Source: an uncultured Bacteroidales bacterium (GTDB taxonomy: Bacteria > Bacteroidota > Bacteroidia > Bacteroidales > UBA932). Taken from it: a stretch of 64,000 bases of DNA. Position 1 is the stretch's first letter. Each line of letters begins with the position of its first letter. Shown here one piece after another: positions 53,025-61,875 of this stretch. The translations under genes and the position numbers were made by a program. The notes beneath the pieces were generated by a model, which was given only the letters and a program-made list of their open reading frames with translations, did not search any database and was not told the origin of the DNA. Where the stretch lies: contig CAKUVA010000001.1 in NCBI GenBank assembly GCA_934693135.1, positions 84,626 to 148,625 of the forward strand, written 5' to 3'.

Positions 53025-53040
53025 TCTTGCTGATGCGGTT
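53007..53040. terminator. Alternative hairpins across the convergent cstA/rsmD ends
   Basis: AACCGC (53007) can pair with GCGGTT at 53017-53022 (4-nt loop) or, extended to AACCGCAT, with ATGCGGTT at 53033-53040. It lies inside the last codons of both genes. No long U tract on either side. Confidence 0.45.
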
Positions 53041-53566
53041 CGAAGAAACTGAAGTGTACTCTTCCGTATATTTTTTCTTTCACGAAGCACGGGTGTTCCT
53101 TGAAGGAATGCTCGTCTCCGTGTTCCAGAATAAGATATCGTTCAGGGTAAACTATTCCTGCTTCTAAAACTTTGTCCGGAATAGATTCCAAACCTTCAAG
53201 CGCGTATGGTGGATCTGCAAACACTATATCGAATTTTTCATGGCAGATGGGAATGAAATCGAATACGTTATGATGAACGGCAGTCAAGTTCTTGAATCCG
53301 AGATTCCGTGCCTGTTCTTTGACGAATGCAGAATATTGAGGATTCATTTCCACTGACCATACATGCCCTGCACCTCGTGATGCGAATTCGTATGCTATTG
53401 AGCCTGTTCCTCCGAAGAGGTCAAGTACGTTCAGCCCTTCAAATTCGAATTCATTGTCTAAAATATTGAATAAAGCCTCTTTGGCGAAGTCTGTTGTAGG
53501 TCTCGCCTTAAATCCTGGGGGTGGGATTATAATCTTACCCTTATGTGATCCTCCGATTATTCTCAT
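53021..53566 (-). CDS. rsmD: 16S rRNA (guanine966-N2)-methyltransferase
   Basis: A 181-residue Rossmann methyltransferase. RIIGGSHKGKIIIPPPGFKARPTTDFAKEALFNIL, SAM-binding LNVLDLFGGTGSIAYEFASRGA, and catalytic FADPPYAL. These are the standard RsmD motifs. It follows the DUF3822 gene by 2 bp, the usual Bacteroidales pairing. Cytoplasmic. Confidence 0.95.
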   Translation of the reverse strand: MRIIGGSHKGKIIIPPPGFKARPTTDFAKEALFNILDNEFEFEGLNVLDLFGGTGSIAYEFASRGAGHVWSVEMNPQYSAFVKEQARNLGFKNLTAVHHNVFDFIPICHEKFDIVFADPPYALEGLESIPDKVLEAGIVYPERYLILEHGDEHSFKEHPCFVKEKIYGRVHFSFFEPHQQD

Positions 53567-53568
53567 TT

Positions 53569-54252
53569 TTAGAATATTTCTACAGCCTTAAAGTAACGAT
53601 ATAGTGACATCTCTTGTTCCTGTGAGACAGGGGTCCTAAAACATATCGTGGAAATCTCTGGATTCAGCTGAAGCTTTTTCATGGACAGGAATATAAAGTA
53701 TTCAGCTGTCGTGAAGTCAGGGGCTTCAAACGTATTTGCAAGCAAGAGACTCTTGCCTTGTGCTATCACGAGATGTAGATGTTTGTCTGCATAAGATGCA
53801 ACGATCTTGTTGTATTCGTTGCAATGCGATAATGACTCCGTGATATAATACATTTCCGGGAGGATTCTCGCCTGATACCCATCTGTAGTGAATACTGTCT
53901 GGGCTATTGTTTTGGACAATGTTTCCCCGATACTGTTGGAGAATAATAGAACGGCTCCATATTCTGGGATTCGAATGAAATCTGTATTGTCGTCTTTTTT
54001 AAGCCTGACGACTTCTGACAATGAATCTCGTGCTTTGGCTGGATCGAAGAAGGGTTCTGGAACGAGAGCACACTTTGGTGTCATGAGGGAAATCTTTACG
54101 GAATCGTATCTTCGTTGGAATTCCGGAGTTGTAAAGATTTTCTCTGCGCCGAGCCATCCTGTGCTACGCTCGCCGTTTTCATCTTTAACCTTAAAAGAAT
54201 ATCCACTCAAGGAAACTTGAATGGATATTCCGTTATTTGAAGAATTGTTCAT
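53569..54252 (-). CDS. DUF3822 family protein
   Basis: A 227-residue cytoplasmic protein. IQVSLSGYSFKV at the start, YGAVLLFSNSIGETLSK and VIAQGKSLLLANTFEAPDFTTAEYFIFLSMKKLQLNP fit DUF3822, a Bacteroidetes family of unknown function commonly encoded just before rsmD. Start at MNNSSNNGIS (54252); a further in-frame ATG at 54282 adds ten unlikely residues. Confidence 0.85.
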   Translation of the reverse strand: MNNSSNNGISIQVSLSGYSFKVKDENGERSTGWLGAEKIFTTPEFQRRYDSVKISLMTPKCALVPEPFFDPAKARDSLSEVVRLKKDDNTDFIRIPEYGAVLLFSNSIGETLSKTIAQTVFTTDGYQARILPEMYYITESLSHCNEYNKIVASYADKHLHLVIAQGKSLLLANTFEAPDFTTAEYFIFLSMKKLQLNPEISTICFRTPVSQEQEMSLYRYFKAVEIF

Positions 54253-54298
54253 ATTCTTTGTTTTCGGACTGGCACAGACCAAGCCCGGAAATTTGGGA

Positions 54299-54988
54299 TT
54301 ACTCCCAGTTACCTGCGTTATTGTTAGGTGCGGAAATACTTCCTACCTGAAGACCTGCATATCGGTTGATGGCCTCACGATCAGCGTCAAGGTTGATTCT
54401 AAGCTGATTGTCGAGTCCTTTGAGGAGAGACCTGTAAGGCATCCTTGCTTCGAATAGAGGTACTTTCACACCGGAAACTTCTTTGACAACAGCTTCCATC
54501 TGGATTGTGTCTCCATGTGAGAACGGAATATATCTAAGAGAATCGATGTTGAAGTCTTTTCTTGAATGGAACAGCGTGTCCTTAACATTGATTTTGCTTG
54601 ATATGGAGAATACGAGCTTTTCGCCATTTTTATAGAGCTCATACATCTGTTCAGGTGTTATACCACGGCGTGCTTTCTTTACCTTTTCGGTATTGGCTAC
54701 AGCCAAAGAGTCATCATTTGAACCAATCTGCATGAGAATTTCCATCTTGCCGTTTCTGTAGAAGTCAGCCAAAGAGTCGGATGAAGCGGTGAATTTGCCG
54801 TTTACTGCCTTGTAGGCTTCCTGAAGAGTACGGAGATCTTTCATTCTCTGGATACCTACTGATTCGCGGTAATCCTTCTGCTTGTTGAAGTTAATAGGCT
54901 GCATAATGCTCTTAATGTTGGCATATACCAGACCTGCAATGACAAAGAGCAGCAGAATGCTGACAATCTTTCTTACTAATCCGTTCAT
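54299..54988 (-). CDS. Membrane-anchored hypothetical protein
   Basis: A 229-residue protein with one N-terminal transmembrane helix (KIVSILLLFVIAGLVYANI, 7-25). The rest is a periplasmic or cytoplasmic domain: a helical NKQKDYRESVGIQRMKDLRTLQEAYKAVNGKFT segment resembling pseudopilin-like anchors, then a beta-rich part ending in GLQVGSISAPNNNAGNWE. Upstream of DUF3822-rsmD with a 46-bp gap. Family not recognised with certainty. Conserved-looking composition argues it is real. Confidence 0.8.
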   Translation of the reverse strand: MNGLVRKIVSILLLFVIAGLVYANIKSIMQPINFNKQKDYRESVGIQRMKDLRTLQEAYKAVNGKFTASSDSLADFYRNGKMEILMQIGSNDDSLAVANTEKVKKARRGITPEQMYELYKNGEKLVFSISSKINVKDTLFHSRKDFNIDSLRYIPFSHGDTIQMEAVVKEVSGVKVPLFEARMPYRSLLKGLDNQLRINLDADREAINRYAGLQVGSISAPNNNAGNWE

Positions 54989-55072
54989 GTTATGTTTTTA
55001 GTTTTTATTATAATCAAACCAATCAGTTCGGACAAAGTTATGAAATTGATTTATGAAATGCAATATAATTTG

Positions 55073-55080
55073 TAAATTTG
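55073..55080 (+). promoter_or_regulatory. Promoter -7 element, DHH phosphoesterase operon
   Basis: Plus strand TAAATTTG, perfect match, 20 bp before ATG 55101. It lies downstream of the longer in-frame ATG at 55053, so it supports the later start. Confidence 0.6.
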
Positions 55081-55100
55081 CGTTTAGATTTGATTTGAAC

Positions 55101-56162
55101 ATGAATTCACTAAACGAAAAAGATATACTTGCATTGGACAGACTGATAACGTCTTGCGGTCGGGCGACTATTGTTGCTCATATTCGTCCTGATGGGGATG
55201 CTGCAGGAAGTACATTGGCTCTCAGACAGTTTTTGGATTTCCGTGGTGTTGATGCTTCAGTTATTCTTCCCGATGTTCTTCCAGATACTTTAACATTCAT
55301 TGCAGAGGGAGTCCCCGTATCTCGCTTGTTGTCCGCTTCGGCAGATCAAGAGGTCGCGAGGGAGAGAATTGCTTCATCAGATGTCATATTTTGCTTGGAT
55401 TGTAATTCTTTTTCGCGGACAGGTGTTATGGAACAATGGCTTAGAACGTCATCTGCCGAGAAGGTCTTGATTGATCATCATCTTTCGCCTGAAAGAGAGT
55501 CTTTCGACCTTGTGTTTTCTGAAGTGGAGATATCATCGGCTTCGGAACTTCTGTATCATATACTTCTTGCTCTTCCTGATATAAATGGTCATGCAGATAG
55601 GCTTCCCGGCATATCGGCTCGAGCGCTCATGACCGGAATGACCACTGATACGAATAATTTTGCCAATTCAACATATCCGTCTACGTTTGCGATGGCTTCA
55701 GCTCTGATTGCGGCAGGAGTAGATCGAGATGCCATACTTTCTCATATATATAATAGTTATAGAGAGAATCGTTTGCGTCTTATGGGGTATTTGCTTTATT
55801 CGGTGATGAAAATAACGGAAGAGGGAGTTGCACTGATGATAATAGATAGTAAAATTGCTTCTGAGTTCGACCTTCGTGATGGTGAGACGGAGGGATTTGT
55901 GAACATGCCCCTTGCGATTGCTGACGTTAAAATGAGTATATTCTTAAAACAGGATGAAGGTGGTTTTTTCCGTGTTTCCATACGGTCAAAGCGTGGAGTA
56001 TCTGCTAATTTGATGGCAAACAAATATTTTCATGGTGGTGGGCATGAATGTGCTGCTGGTGGAAAGTTACTGCTGCCGGATGATATTGCCTGTCCTGCCG
56101 ATGCGGCTGCTTTCGTGAAGAGGATCTCTACAGATTTTTTTAAAGATAATGAGAATGAGTAG
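55101..56162 (+). CDS. DHH/DHHA1 phosphoesterase (NrnA-like)
   Basis: A 353-residue two-domain enzyme. DHH domain: VAHIRPDGDAAGS (His27, Asp31, Asp33), FCLDCNSFSRTG, VLIDHHLSP (the DHH-type triad), TDTNNFANS. DHHA1 domain with substrate loop HGGGHECAAGG near the C terminus. The family degrades short RNA (nanoRNA) and pAp or cyclic dinucleotide products. Start chosen at MNSLNEKDIL. Overlaps the FKBP-like lipoprotein gene by 14 bp. Confidence 0.92.
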   Translation: MNSLNEKDILALDRLITSCGRATIVAHIRPDGDAAGSTLALRQFLDFRGVDASVILPDVLPDTLTFIAEGVPVSRLLSASADQEVARERIASSDVIFCLDCNSFSRTGVMEQWLRTSSAEKVLIDHHLSPERESFDLVFSEVEISSASELLYHILLALPDINGHADRLPGISARALMTGMTTDTNNFANSTYPSTFAMASALIAAGVDRDAILSHIYNSYRENRLRLMGYLLYSVMKITEEGVALMIIDSKIASEFDLRDGETEGFVNMPLAIADVKMSIFLKQDEGGFFRVSIRSKRGVSANLMANKYFHGGGHECAAGGKLLLPDDIACPADAAAFVKRISTDFFKDNENE

Positions 56163-56706
56163 ATCAATGTTATATTGGCCTGTGCTTGCCATTTTATGTG
56201 TAGTCATTTCATGTACGAAGGAGGATGTCAAGACACAATATACTCGTCAAGAAGAGAATATTGAGAGTTTTGTCAATTCAACATTGTCTTCAATAGATAC
56301 TGCATATGTTGTTAGGAATGGTGGGACCAGTAGAGTTGTAACAGTCTATGGTGAAGGTGATAGCCTTAAAATTGGAGGAACTGTGTCTTTTTATTATGCC
56401 GGATATGTCCTAAGTAGCAGTTCCTTGACTACAGACAACCTTTTTGCTACGAACAGTGAGGATGTTGCGACTGTGTCAGGTTGGTCAGTATCTGGTGAGG
56501 AACCATTCGCTGTCAAGACATTGAATATAGGAGATAAAGATATTGTTGATGGTTTGAGGTATGGACTTGTTGGCGTGAAGGCTGGTCAAGAGTGTTATAT
56601 ATTGTTTTCAGGAAAGTATGGCTTCGGTAAACGTCCGTTAGGCACGATTCCTGCAAATGCTGCGCTGGCTTATCATGTTTGGGTTGAGAGTATTTCTAAT
56701 GAGTAA
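56149..56706 (+). CDS. FKBP-like peptidyl-prolyl isomerase lipoprotein
   Basis: A 185-residue lipoprotein (CVVISC, Cys22). After a helical QEENIESFVNSTLSS segment comes a degenerate FKBP-like domain: LKIGGTVSFYYAGYVLSS, then IVDGLRYGLVGVKAGQECYILFSGKYGFGKRPLGTIPANAALAYHVWVESI, the standard FKBP C-terminal half. An ATG two codons later (56155) is an alternative start. Periplasmic or outer-membrane folding factor; some active-site aromatics appear missing, so activity is uncertain. Confidence 0.8.
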   Translation: MRMSRSMLYWPVLAILCVVISCTKEDVKTQYTRQEENIESFVNSTLSSIDTAYVVRNGGTSRVVTVYGEGDSLKIGGTVSFYYAGYVLSSSSLTTDNLFATNSEDVATVSGWSVSGEEPFAVKTLNIGDKDIVDGLRYGLVGVKAGQECYILFSGKYGFGKRPLGTIPANAALAYHVWVESISNE

Positions 56707-56718
56707 AATGACAAATAA

Positions 56719-57759
56719 ATGAAGATGAATAATATAATGATTAAGAAACTTTTTCTGTATGTGGCGGTCGTAGCTGTGTTCATGACCGGATGTGCGAAAT
56801 CTGAGAAGACCAGTTCTCGTGAATCTACCAAGCGCTATTTGGATGCATGGATTAGCATAAATCATCCTGACGCAACCTCTACTGAACTTGGAACGTACAT
56901 TTTGGATGACGAGCCTGGAACAGGCTCTGAATATGAGGAGAAGGCATTTATTATAGTAAAATATACTATTCGAGACCTGGAAGGAAATGTGACTTCTACA
57001 ACTGATAAGAAGATTGCTCAGCGAATCGGCGACTATAACCCATCATATTATTATGGAAATCAGGTTTGGCTGTCAGGTGAAGGTTCTCTTCCTATTGGCG
57101 TAGAGGATATGCTTGAAGGAATGAAGGTCGGTGGTACGCGTACTGCCTTGATTCCAAGTTGGCTGTTTACTACTAATAGATATAAGAACAAGTCAGATTA
57201 TTTCAAGAAGAAACTGAAGAATGAAGGATCGAGCGCTATTTATACAGTTACGCTTGAAGGCTTCACCGACAATATATTGGATGTTGAATGTGATTCCATG
57301 AGGGTTTATTCCAAGAAATATTTGGATGGAGTAGATACCACGTCATACGGATTCTATTATAAGAGTCTTGTTGAGCCTGCTGATACTCATGCATTCAGCT
57401 CTGATACTTCCATTTATATAAATTATACGGGTAGATTATTGAATCGTCAGGTGTTTGATACGACTGATCCTGATACTGCCAAGATGTACAATATTTATAG
57501 TTCATCGAAGACATACTCTCCTGTAGAAATCAATTGGAGTGACGAGTATTCCAACATTACTATGTCAAGTGATTCTTCTTCTGATACGGATCTGATTACT
57601 GGATTTAAGATGACACTTTGGAAGATGAGAAAATATGAAAAGGGTGTCGGTATGTTTTTTTCTCCATATGGATATGCGTCTTCAGGGAGTGGAAGCACTA
57701 TACCTGCCTATGCTCCGCTTGTGTTTGAAATAGAGATTGTGGATAAACCTGAAGATTAG
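56719..57759 (+). CDS. Tandem FKBP-like lipoprotein
   Basis: A 346-residue lipoprotein (FMTGC, Cys25) with two FKBP-like halves. First: FIIVKYTIRDLEGNVTSTTD ... LPIGVEDMLEGMKVGGTRTALIPSWLF ... YTVTLEGF. Second: IYINYTGRLLNRQVFDTTD ... LITGFKMTLWKMRKYEKGVGMFFSPYGYASSGSGSTIPAYAPLVFEIEIVD. 12 bp after the single-domain FKBP lipoprotein, so both act in envelope protein folding. Such lipoproteins resemble GldI-type components, though gliding is not implied. Confidence 0.83.
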   Translation: MKMNNIMIKKLFLYVAVVAVFMTGCAKSEKTSSRESTKRYLDAWISINHPDATSTELGTYILDDEPGTGSEYEEKAFIIVKYTIRDLEGNVTSTTDKKIAQRIGDYNPSYYYGNQVWLSGEGSLPIGVEDMLEGMKVGGTRTALIPSWLFTTNRYKNKSDYFKKKLKNEGSSAIYTVTLEGFTDNILDVECDSMRVYSKKYLDGVDTTSYGFYYKSLVEPADTHAFSSDTSIYINYTGRLLNRQVFDTTDPDTAKMYNIYSSSKTYSPVEINWSDEYSNITMSSDSSSDTDLITGFKMTLWKMRKYEKGVGMFFSPYGYASSGSGSTIPAYAPLVFEIEIVDKPED

Positions 57760-57763
57760 GAGG
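57758..57763 (+). promoter_or_regulatory. Shine-Dalgarno of the MATE gene
   Basis: AGGAGG overlapping the end of the FKBP gene, 6 bp before ATG 57770. It fixes the MATE start 33 bp downstream of an in-frame alternative. Confidence 0.55.
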
Positions 57764-57769
57764 CAAGAT

Positions 57770-59179
57770 ATGGCAGTGTCAGGAGCTGTACCTACAGAAC
57801 TTGGGAGCAAGAATATACGTGAATTGCTTATGCAGTATGCAGTCCCGGCTATTATAGCCATGACTGCATCTTCTCTTTACAATATGGTCGATAGTATTTT
57901 TATTGGTCATATAAAAGATGTCGGTTCTTATGCTATATCCGGTCTTGCGGTAACATTCCCGCTTATGAACATTGCGACAGCTCTTGGCACTCTTGTTGGT
58001 GTCGGAGCTTCTACGCTTTTGTCAATGCTTCTTGGTCAAAAGAATTATGTCGTTGCCAACAAAGTGATGATCAACGAGGTTATGCTTAATGTCATAATTG
58101 GCATTTTGTTTACGGCTGTGACGCTAATCTTTTTGGATCCGATATTGATGTTTTTTGGAGCCAGTGAGAATACACTTCAATATGCTATGGATTATATGGT
58201 TATAATTCTTATAGGCAATGTTATTACTCACTTGTATTTTGGCTTGAACAACATGATACGAGCATCTGGAAATCCGAAATTGGCTATGGGACTTACAATA
58301 TTTACGGTTGTCTCAAACACCATTATGGACCCTGTTTTTATCTTCTGGTTGGATATGGGCATACGTGGAGCAGCTCTCGCGACAGTTTTGTGCCAACTTT
58401 TCGCATTGTCTTATACTTTAAAGTATTTCTTCAATGACAAGAACTACCTGCATCTTCCGAAAAGAATTTCTGAGTATCGTCTTGATTGGCGTATTGCCAA
58501 GGATTCACTCACTATTGGTCTTGGCCCATTTCTCATGAATTCTGCTGCTTGTATAGTGACATTGTTCATAAATCAGCAACTTCTTAAATATGGCGGTGAT
58601 CTTGCAATCGGTGCTTATGGAATTGTGAACCGGTTCTCATTCCTGTTTATTATGATAAATATGGGTTTTAACCAAGGAATGCAGCCTATTGCTGGTTATA
58701 ATTTTGGGGCGCGTAAGTATAGCCGTGTTAAGCATGTATTTAAGTTGACAATAGCATGTGCTACTGTAGTAAGCTGTGTAGGTTTCATTGTCTCGGAATG
58801 TTTTCCGGATTTGGCAGTTTCATTGTTTACTGACGATCCGGAGTTGAAAGCTCTTGCAGACAAAGGGTTGAGAATGATGAATTTAGCTTTTCCTCTTGTC
58901 GGTTTTCAGATGGTAACTACTAATTTTTTTCAGAGTTTAGGAATGGTGCACAAGTCCATCTTGCTGTCCTTGTCACGACAGCTGTTGTTCCTTGTGCCAT
59001 TGATATATTTCCTGCCAGTGTTCTTTGGACATAAAGGAGTTTGGATAAGTTTCCCTATTGCTGATTCAATCTCCATAGTATTGGCAGGGGTCTTACTTTT
59101 AATGTTGTTCAGAAAGTTCCGTTTGCTCAATGACGGTGATGATCCATCTATTCTCGGAAGTAAAATAAAACAAGCATGA
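57770..59179 (+). CDS. MATE family efflux transporter
   Basis: A 469-residue protein with 12 helices. YAVPAIIAMTASSLYNMVDSIFIGHI, FPLMNIATALGTLVGVGASTLLSMLLGQ, NMIRASGNPKLAMG, DMGIRGAALATVLCQ, NMGFNQGMQPIAGYNFGARKYSRVK and FFQSLGMVHKSILLSLSRQ are typical MATE motifs (NorM/DinF-type drug or metabolite exporter driven by Na+ or H+). Its stop overlaps the next start (ATGA), so the kinase-like gene is coupled. Confidence 0.94.
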   Translation: MAVSGAVPTELGSKNIRELLMQYAVPAIIAMTASSLYNMVDSIFIGHIKDVGSYAISGLAVTFPLMNIATALGTLVGVGASTLLSMLLGQKNYVVANKVMINEVMLNVIIGILFTAVTLIFLDPILMFFGASENTLQYAMDYMVIILIGNVITHLYFGLNNMIRASGNPKLAMGLTIFTVVSNTIMDPVFIFWLDMGIRGAALATVLCQLFALSYTLKYFFNDKNYLHLPKRISEYRLDWRIAKDSLTIGLGPFLMNSAACIVTLFINQQLLKYGGDLAIGAYGIVNRFSFLFIMINMGFNQGMQPIAGYNFGARKYSRVKHVFKLTIACATVVSCVGFIVSECFPDLAVSLFTDDPELKALADKGLRMMNLAFPLVGFQMVTTNFFQSLGMVHKSILLSLSRQLLFLVPLIYFLPVFFGHKGVWISFPIADSISIVLAGVLLLMLFRKFRLLNDGDDPSILGSKIKQA

Positions 59180-59844
59180 CCATGAATGATAATAAATTGA
59201 TAATCAATGTTGGAAGACAGTTTGGAAGCGGTGGAAAACTGGTAGCTCTCTCTCTTGGACATAAACTTGGCATTCCTGTATATGATCAGGAACTTATAGC
59301 AAAGGCTGCAGAGGAGAGTGGCTTTAGCAAGGATCTTTTCGCCAAGAGTGACGAGAAACGTAATCTTCTGGCTCTGTCGAGTTTCATAGTAGATGTTGGC
59401 AGATTCGGTTCTGCTGACAATTATGTGAATAGCAATCAACTCTTCGTGATTCAAAGTAATGTCATCCGTACTATTGCGGACAAAGGTTCGGCTATATTTA
59501 TAGGTAGATGTTCTGACTATATTCTTCGCGATAGACCATGCTTGGATGTGTTCGTAACGGCTTCGGATGCAGTACGTATCAAGCGTGTTGCTGGTAGAAT
59601 GAATATTTCTCCGGAACAGGCAGAATCTCTTATGCGCAAGAAGGACCGCACTCGTGAAACATATTATAACTACTATACTTTTGGAAACTGGGGTGTGGCG
59701 TCTAATTATGATCTTTGTGTGGATTCGTCAATTCTCGGAATTGATGGTACTGCTGACATGATTATTGATTTCTGCCGTAGATCTGGTCTTCTAAAGGCTT
59801 CGATTCCTTCAGATTCCTCCATAAAGACGGAGGAGTCGAAATGA
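59176..59844 (+). CDS. Cytidylate kinase-like family protein
   Basis: A 222-residue P-loop-like protein: INVGRQFGSGGKLVALSLGHKLGIPVYDQELIAKAAEESGF, IFIGRCSDYIL and LMRKKDRTRETYYNYYT. The variant P-loop GRQFGSGG(K) replaces the usual GxxGxGKS of true Cmk, as is normal for this family (Cytidylate_kin2) of unknown substrate. An ATG two codons later (MNDNKL) is an alternative start. Coupled on both sides by ATGA overlaps. Confidence 0.9.
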   Translation: MTMNDNKLIINVGRQFGSGGKLVALSLGHKLGIPVYDQELIAKAAEESGFSKDLFAKSDEKRNLLALSSFIVDVGRFGSADNYVNSNQLFVIQSNVIRTIADKGSAIFIGRCSDYILRDRPCLDVFVTASDAVRIKRVAGRMNISPEQAESLMRKKDRTRETYYNYYTFGNWGVASNYDLCVDSSILGIDGTADMIIDFCRRSGLLKASIPSDSSIKTEESK

Positions 59845-61136
59845 AACTGAAGCGTCCTGGACTTGTTATGGGGCTTTTGGCAGCGGCGACTGCGGTTGGC
59901 CTTTGTATATCATTGTCATCGTCAGAGGATGAAGTTCTTCCAGTAGATCCAAGAAAACCTGCAAGACTTAATGAGACTCTTACAAATGAAATGTCAGACA
60001 CTTCTACGCTTGATGGAATGGATCGTAAGGTAGAGGCTTATATGCGTCAGTGGGGATTGAAGGGAGTATCCCTTTCAATAATGCGTGGTGATTCATTGGT
60101 CTATGCTAAAGGATATGGTTGGGCTGATGAGGAACGGAAGAAAGAGATGAAGCCTACAGACATTATGCGTGTTGCTTCTGTTTCTAAACTTATCACAGCC
60201 GCTGGTATCATGGTATTGCAGGATAGGGGACTGCTTTCACTTCGTGATACCGTTTTCGGGACTCATGGTATTCTTAATGACTCGATATATACGTCGGTTA
60301 TCCGTGATCCTAATTATAGAAAGATTACGGTAGAGGATCTTTTGCGCCACAGAGGTGGATTTACTTCCGCTGGAGGAGATCCAATGTTTTCTACCAGATA
60401 TATAATGTTGCAGAACCATCTTGACACTCCTCCTGATCATTTGACATTGATGCAGACTCAGCTGAAGCGTAGGCTTCGTTTCGTGCCAGGAACATCGCAA
60501 TATTACTCTAATTTCGGATATCTCTTGCTGAGTATGATAATAGAAAAAGTATCCGGACAAGATTATGAAAAATTTATGCAGGACAATGTTTTGTTCCCAG
60601 CTGGTTGTGTGGACATGCACATTGCCAACAATTATTACGAGGAAAAATACAAAAATGAGGTAAGATATTATAACGGAGCAGATTCTGGACTTATTGAGGA
60701 GTATAATAATAGTGGACGTATGGTGGATAGATGTTATGGTGGCAATGATATTCACGCGCTTGCTGGAGCCGGAGCATGGGTAACTTCTACACCAGAACTT
60801 GCCCGTTTCGTAGCTTCCATTGATGGACGTCCTGAAGTCCCTGACATTATTTCGCATGAGAGTGTTGAGGCTATGACACAATGGTTCGATGAGCGTACAT
60901 ATTCCCTTGGGTGGAATGATACTAAGCCGACAGGGGAGTGGACTCGTACAGGAACATTTTCCGGAACGAGTGCTTTAGTAAAGTATTATCCTGATGGGGA
61001 GTGTTGGATAATGGTGACGAATACGAGTACATGGAAGGGACCTGGCTTTACCCGTTATACAGCTGGGTTATTTCGTGATTTGCGAAGCCGTTATTCGTCA
61101 AGTCTTCCGAAGCGTGATTTGTTCTATACAGACTGA
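59841..61136 (+). CDS. Serine hydrolase, class C beta-lactamase-like
   Basis: A 431-residue protein with an N-terminal signal anchor (about 7-25). The catalytic SVSK (Ser113, Lys116), YSN (Tyr222-Asn224) and GTFSGTSAL near the third motif place it with PBP4*/EstB/beta-lactamase-like periplasmic hydrolases. RHRGGFTSAGGDPMF is a common side motif. It could be a D,D-peptidase or esterase; resistance cannot be inferred. Starts in an ATGA overlap with the kinase-like gene. Confidence 0.92.
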   Translation: MKLKRPGLVMGLLAAATAVGLCISLSSSEDEVLPVDPRKPARLNETLTNEMSDTSTLDGMDRKVEAYMRQWGLKGVSLSIMRGDSLVYAKGYGWADEERKKEMKPTDIMRVASVSKLITAAGIMVLQDRGLLSLRDTVFGTHGILNDSIYTSVIRDPNYRKITVEDLLRHRGGFTSAGGDPMFSTRYIMLQNHLDTPPDHLTLMQTQLKRRLRFVPGTSQYYSNFGYLLLSMIIEKVSGQDYEKFMQDNVLFPAGCVDMHIANNYYEEKYKNEVRYYNGADSGLIEEYNNSGRMVDRCYGGNDIHALAGAGAWVTSTPELARFVASIDGRPEVPDIISHESVEAMTQWFDERTYSLGWNDTKPTGEWTRTGTFSGTSALVKYYPDGECWIMVTNTSTWKGPGFTRYTAGLFRDLRSRYSSSLPKRDLFYTD

Positions 61137-61559
61137 TACCCTGCGATGACTCTGCCGCCCATACGGAATTTTTATGAGCCGGTGATATACAAGATGGTAA
61201 TAATTAGGTAAGGCATTGGGGGGGCAAGATATCAAGTTAGACAGTTCTGTGTGTGGTTTATGTCGTGCAATAAGGTAGATATATACTTTCTGTTTTATGC
61301 TTTTAGCGATAGCTGATGGTTGCAGATTTTTTGTTAGCCTACAATGGCGAGAACCGGCCGACGCTATGAGGCGTACTATTACCGTAAGCGTCTCTGGAGT
61401 TACCTATATTCGAACCCTAATCAAGCCAATAAAGTATTTCTCTTTAGTTCTTTGTGGAAGTATCCATAAACCTGAAGTTTCGTATCCTATTTTTTCGAGT
61501 TCTGAAATAACTTTATACTCTACTTCGCTGCGTTGCTTCTCATAATAATTTCGTGGAAA

Positions 61560-61842
61560 GCAGATCTGAGTTCACATTACTCACAGAGTGACCTTCTGGT
61601 AGAACATACAGAGCGTTGCGATGATTCTCAATCATACCATCTTTTCGCGCGATGCAGTCTTCCTTATGGCAAGTGCCCTTATTGTGGAAGCATAAGCCAC
61701 CGCGTCCACGTAAGTATATTCGCACCTATGCTTCAACTAAATTGCGGAAGAACCACCATTCTCAATGAAGGTCAAGGGAAGGTCAGTTTTTCCATTGATT
61801 GTGCTGACTTTTGGCATAAAACCATTATCTTTGCGGCGTAAA
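61560..61842 (+). pseudogene. Remnant of an ISL3-family transposase N terminus
   Basis: One frame reads LPYGKCPYCGSISHRVH, the zinc-finger start typical of ISL3/IS204-type transposases. Directly after, the next frame reads KYIRTYAS, which would complete HRVH-S-KYIRTYAS if one base were restored. The first frame resumes with NCGRTTIL. Two compensating frameshifts and no downstream DDE domain show a decayed fragment. Ends are approximate. Confidence 0.5.
61825..61832 (+). promoter_or_regulatory. Promoter -7 element, AAA ATPase gene
   Basis: TATCTTTG, perfect TAnnTTTG, 43 bp before ATG 61876. The box is at the end of the transposase remnant. Confidence 0.55.
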
Positions 61843-61875
61843 ATATGATACTAATATCAAAAATAATACCCTAAT

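Larger units (their letters stand above)
61137..61875 (+). other. 739-bp degraded intergenic stretch
   Basis: Between the serine hydrolase and the AAA ATPase. It holds a G7 tract (61218-61224), a 41-codon frame at 61344-61469 (MARTGRRYEAYYYRKRLW...; significance unclear), an ISL3-like transposase fragment (separate entry) and the ATPase promoter. Otherwise nothing recognisable; codon use looks non-coding. Confidence 0.5.

Noticed and set aside
60237-60881. Minus-strand open frame of 214 codons inside the serine hydrolase gene
   Set aside because: Antisense shadow; His/Ile/Ser-rich translation without recognisable features.
61218-61224. G7 tract as a phase-variation switch
   Set aside because: It is not inside a recognisable gene and not placed between promoter elements of the ATPase gene, so a switch role has no support.
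61297-61545. Plus-strand frame of 82 codons in the decayed stretch
   Set aside because: Translation has no family resemblance, and the overlapping 41-codon frame at 61344 looks at least as good. Neither is supported enough to call a gene.
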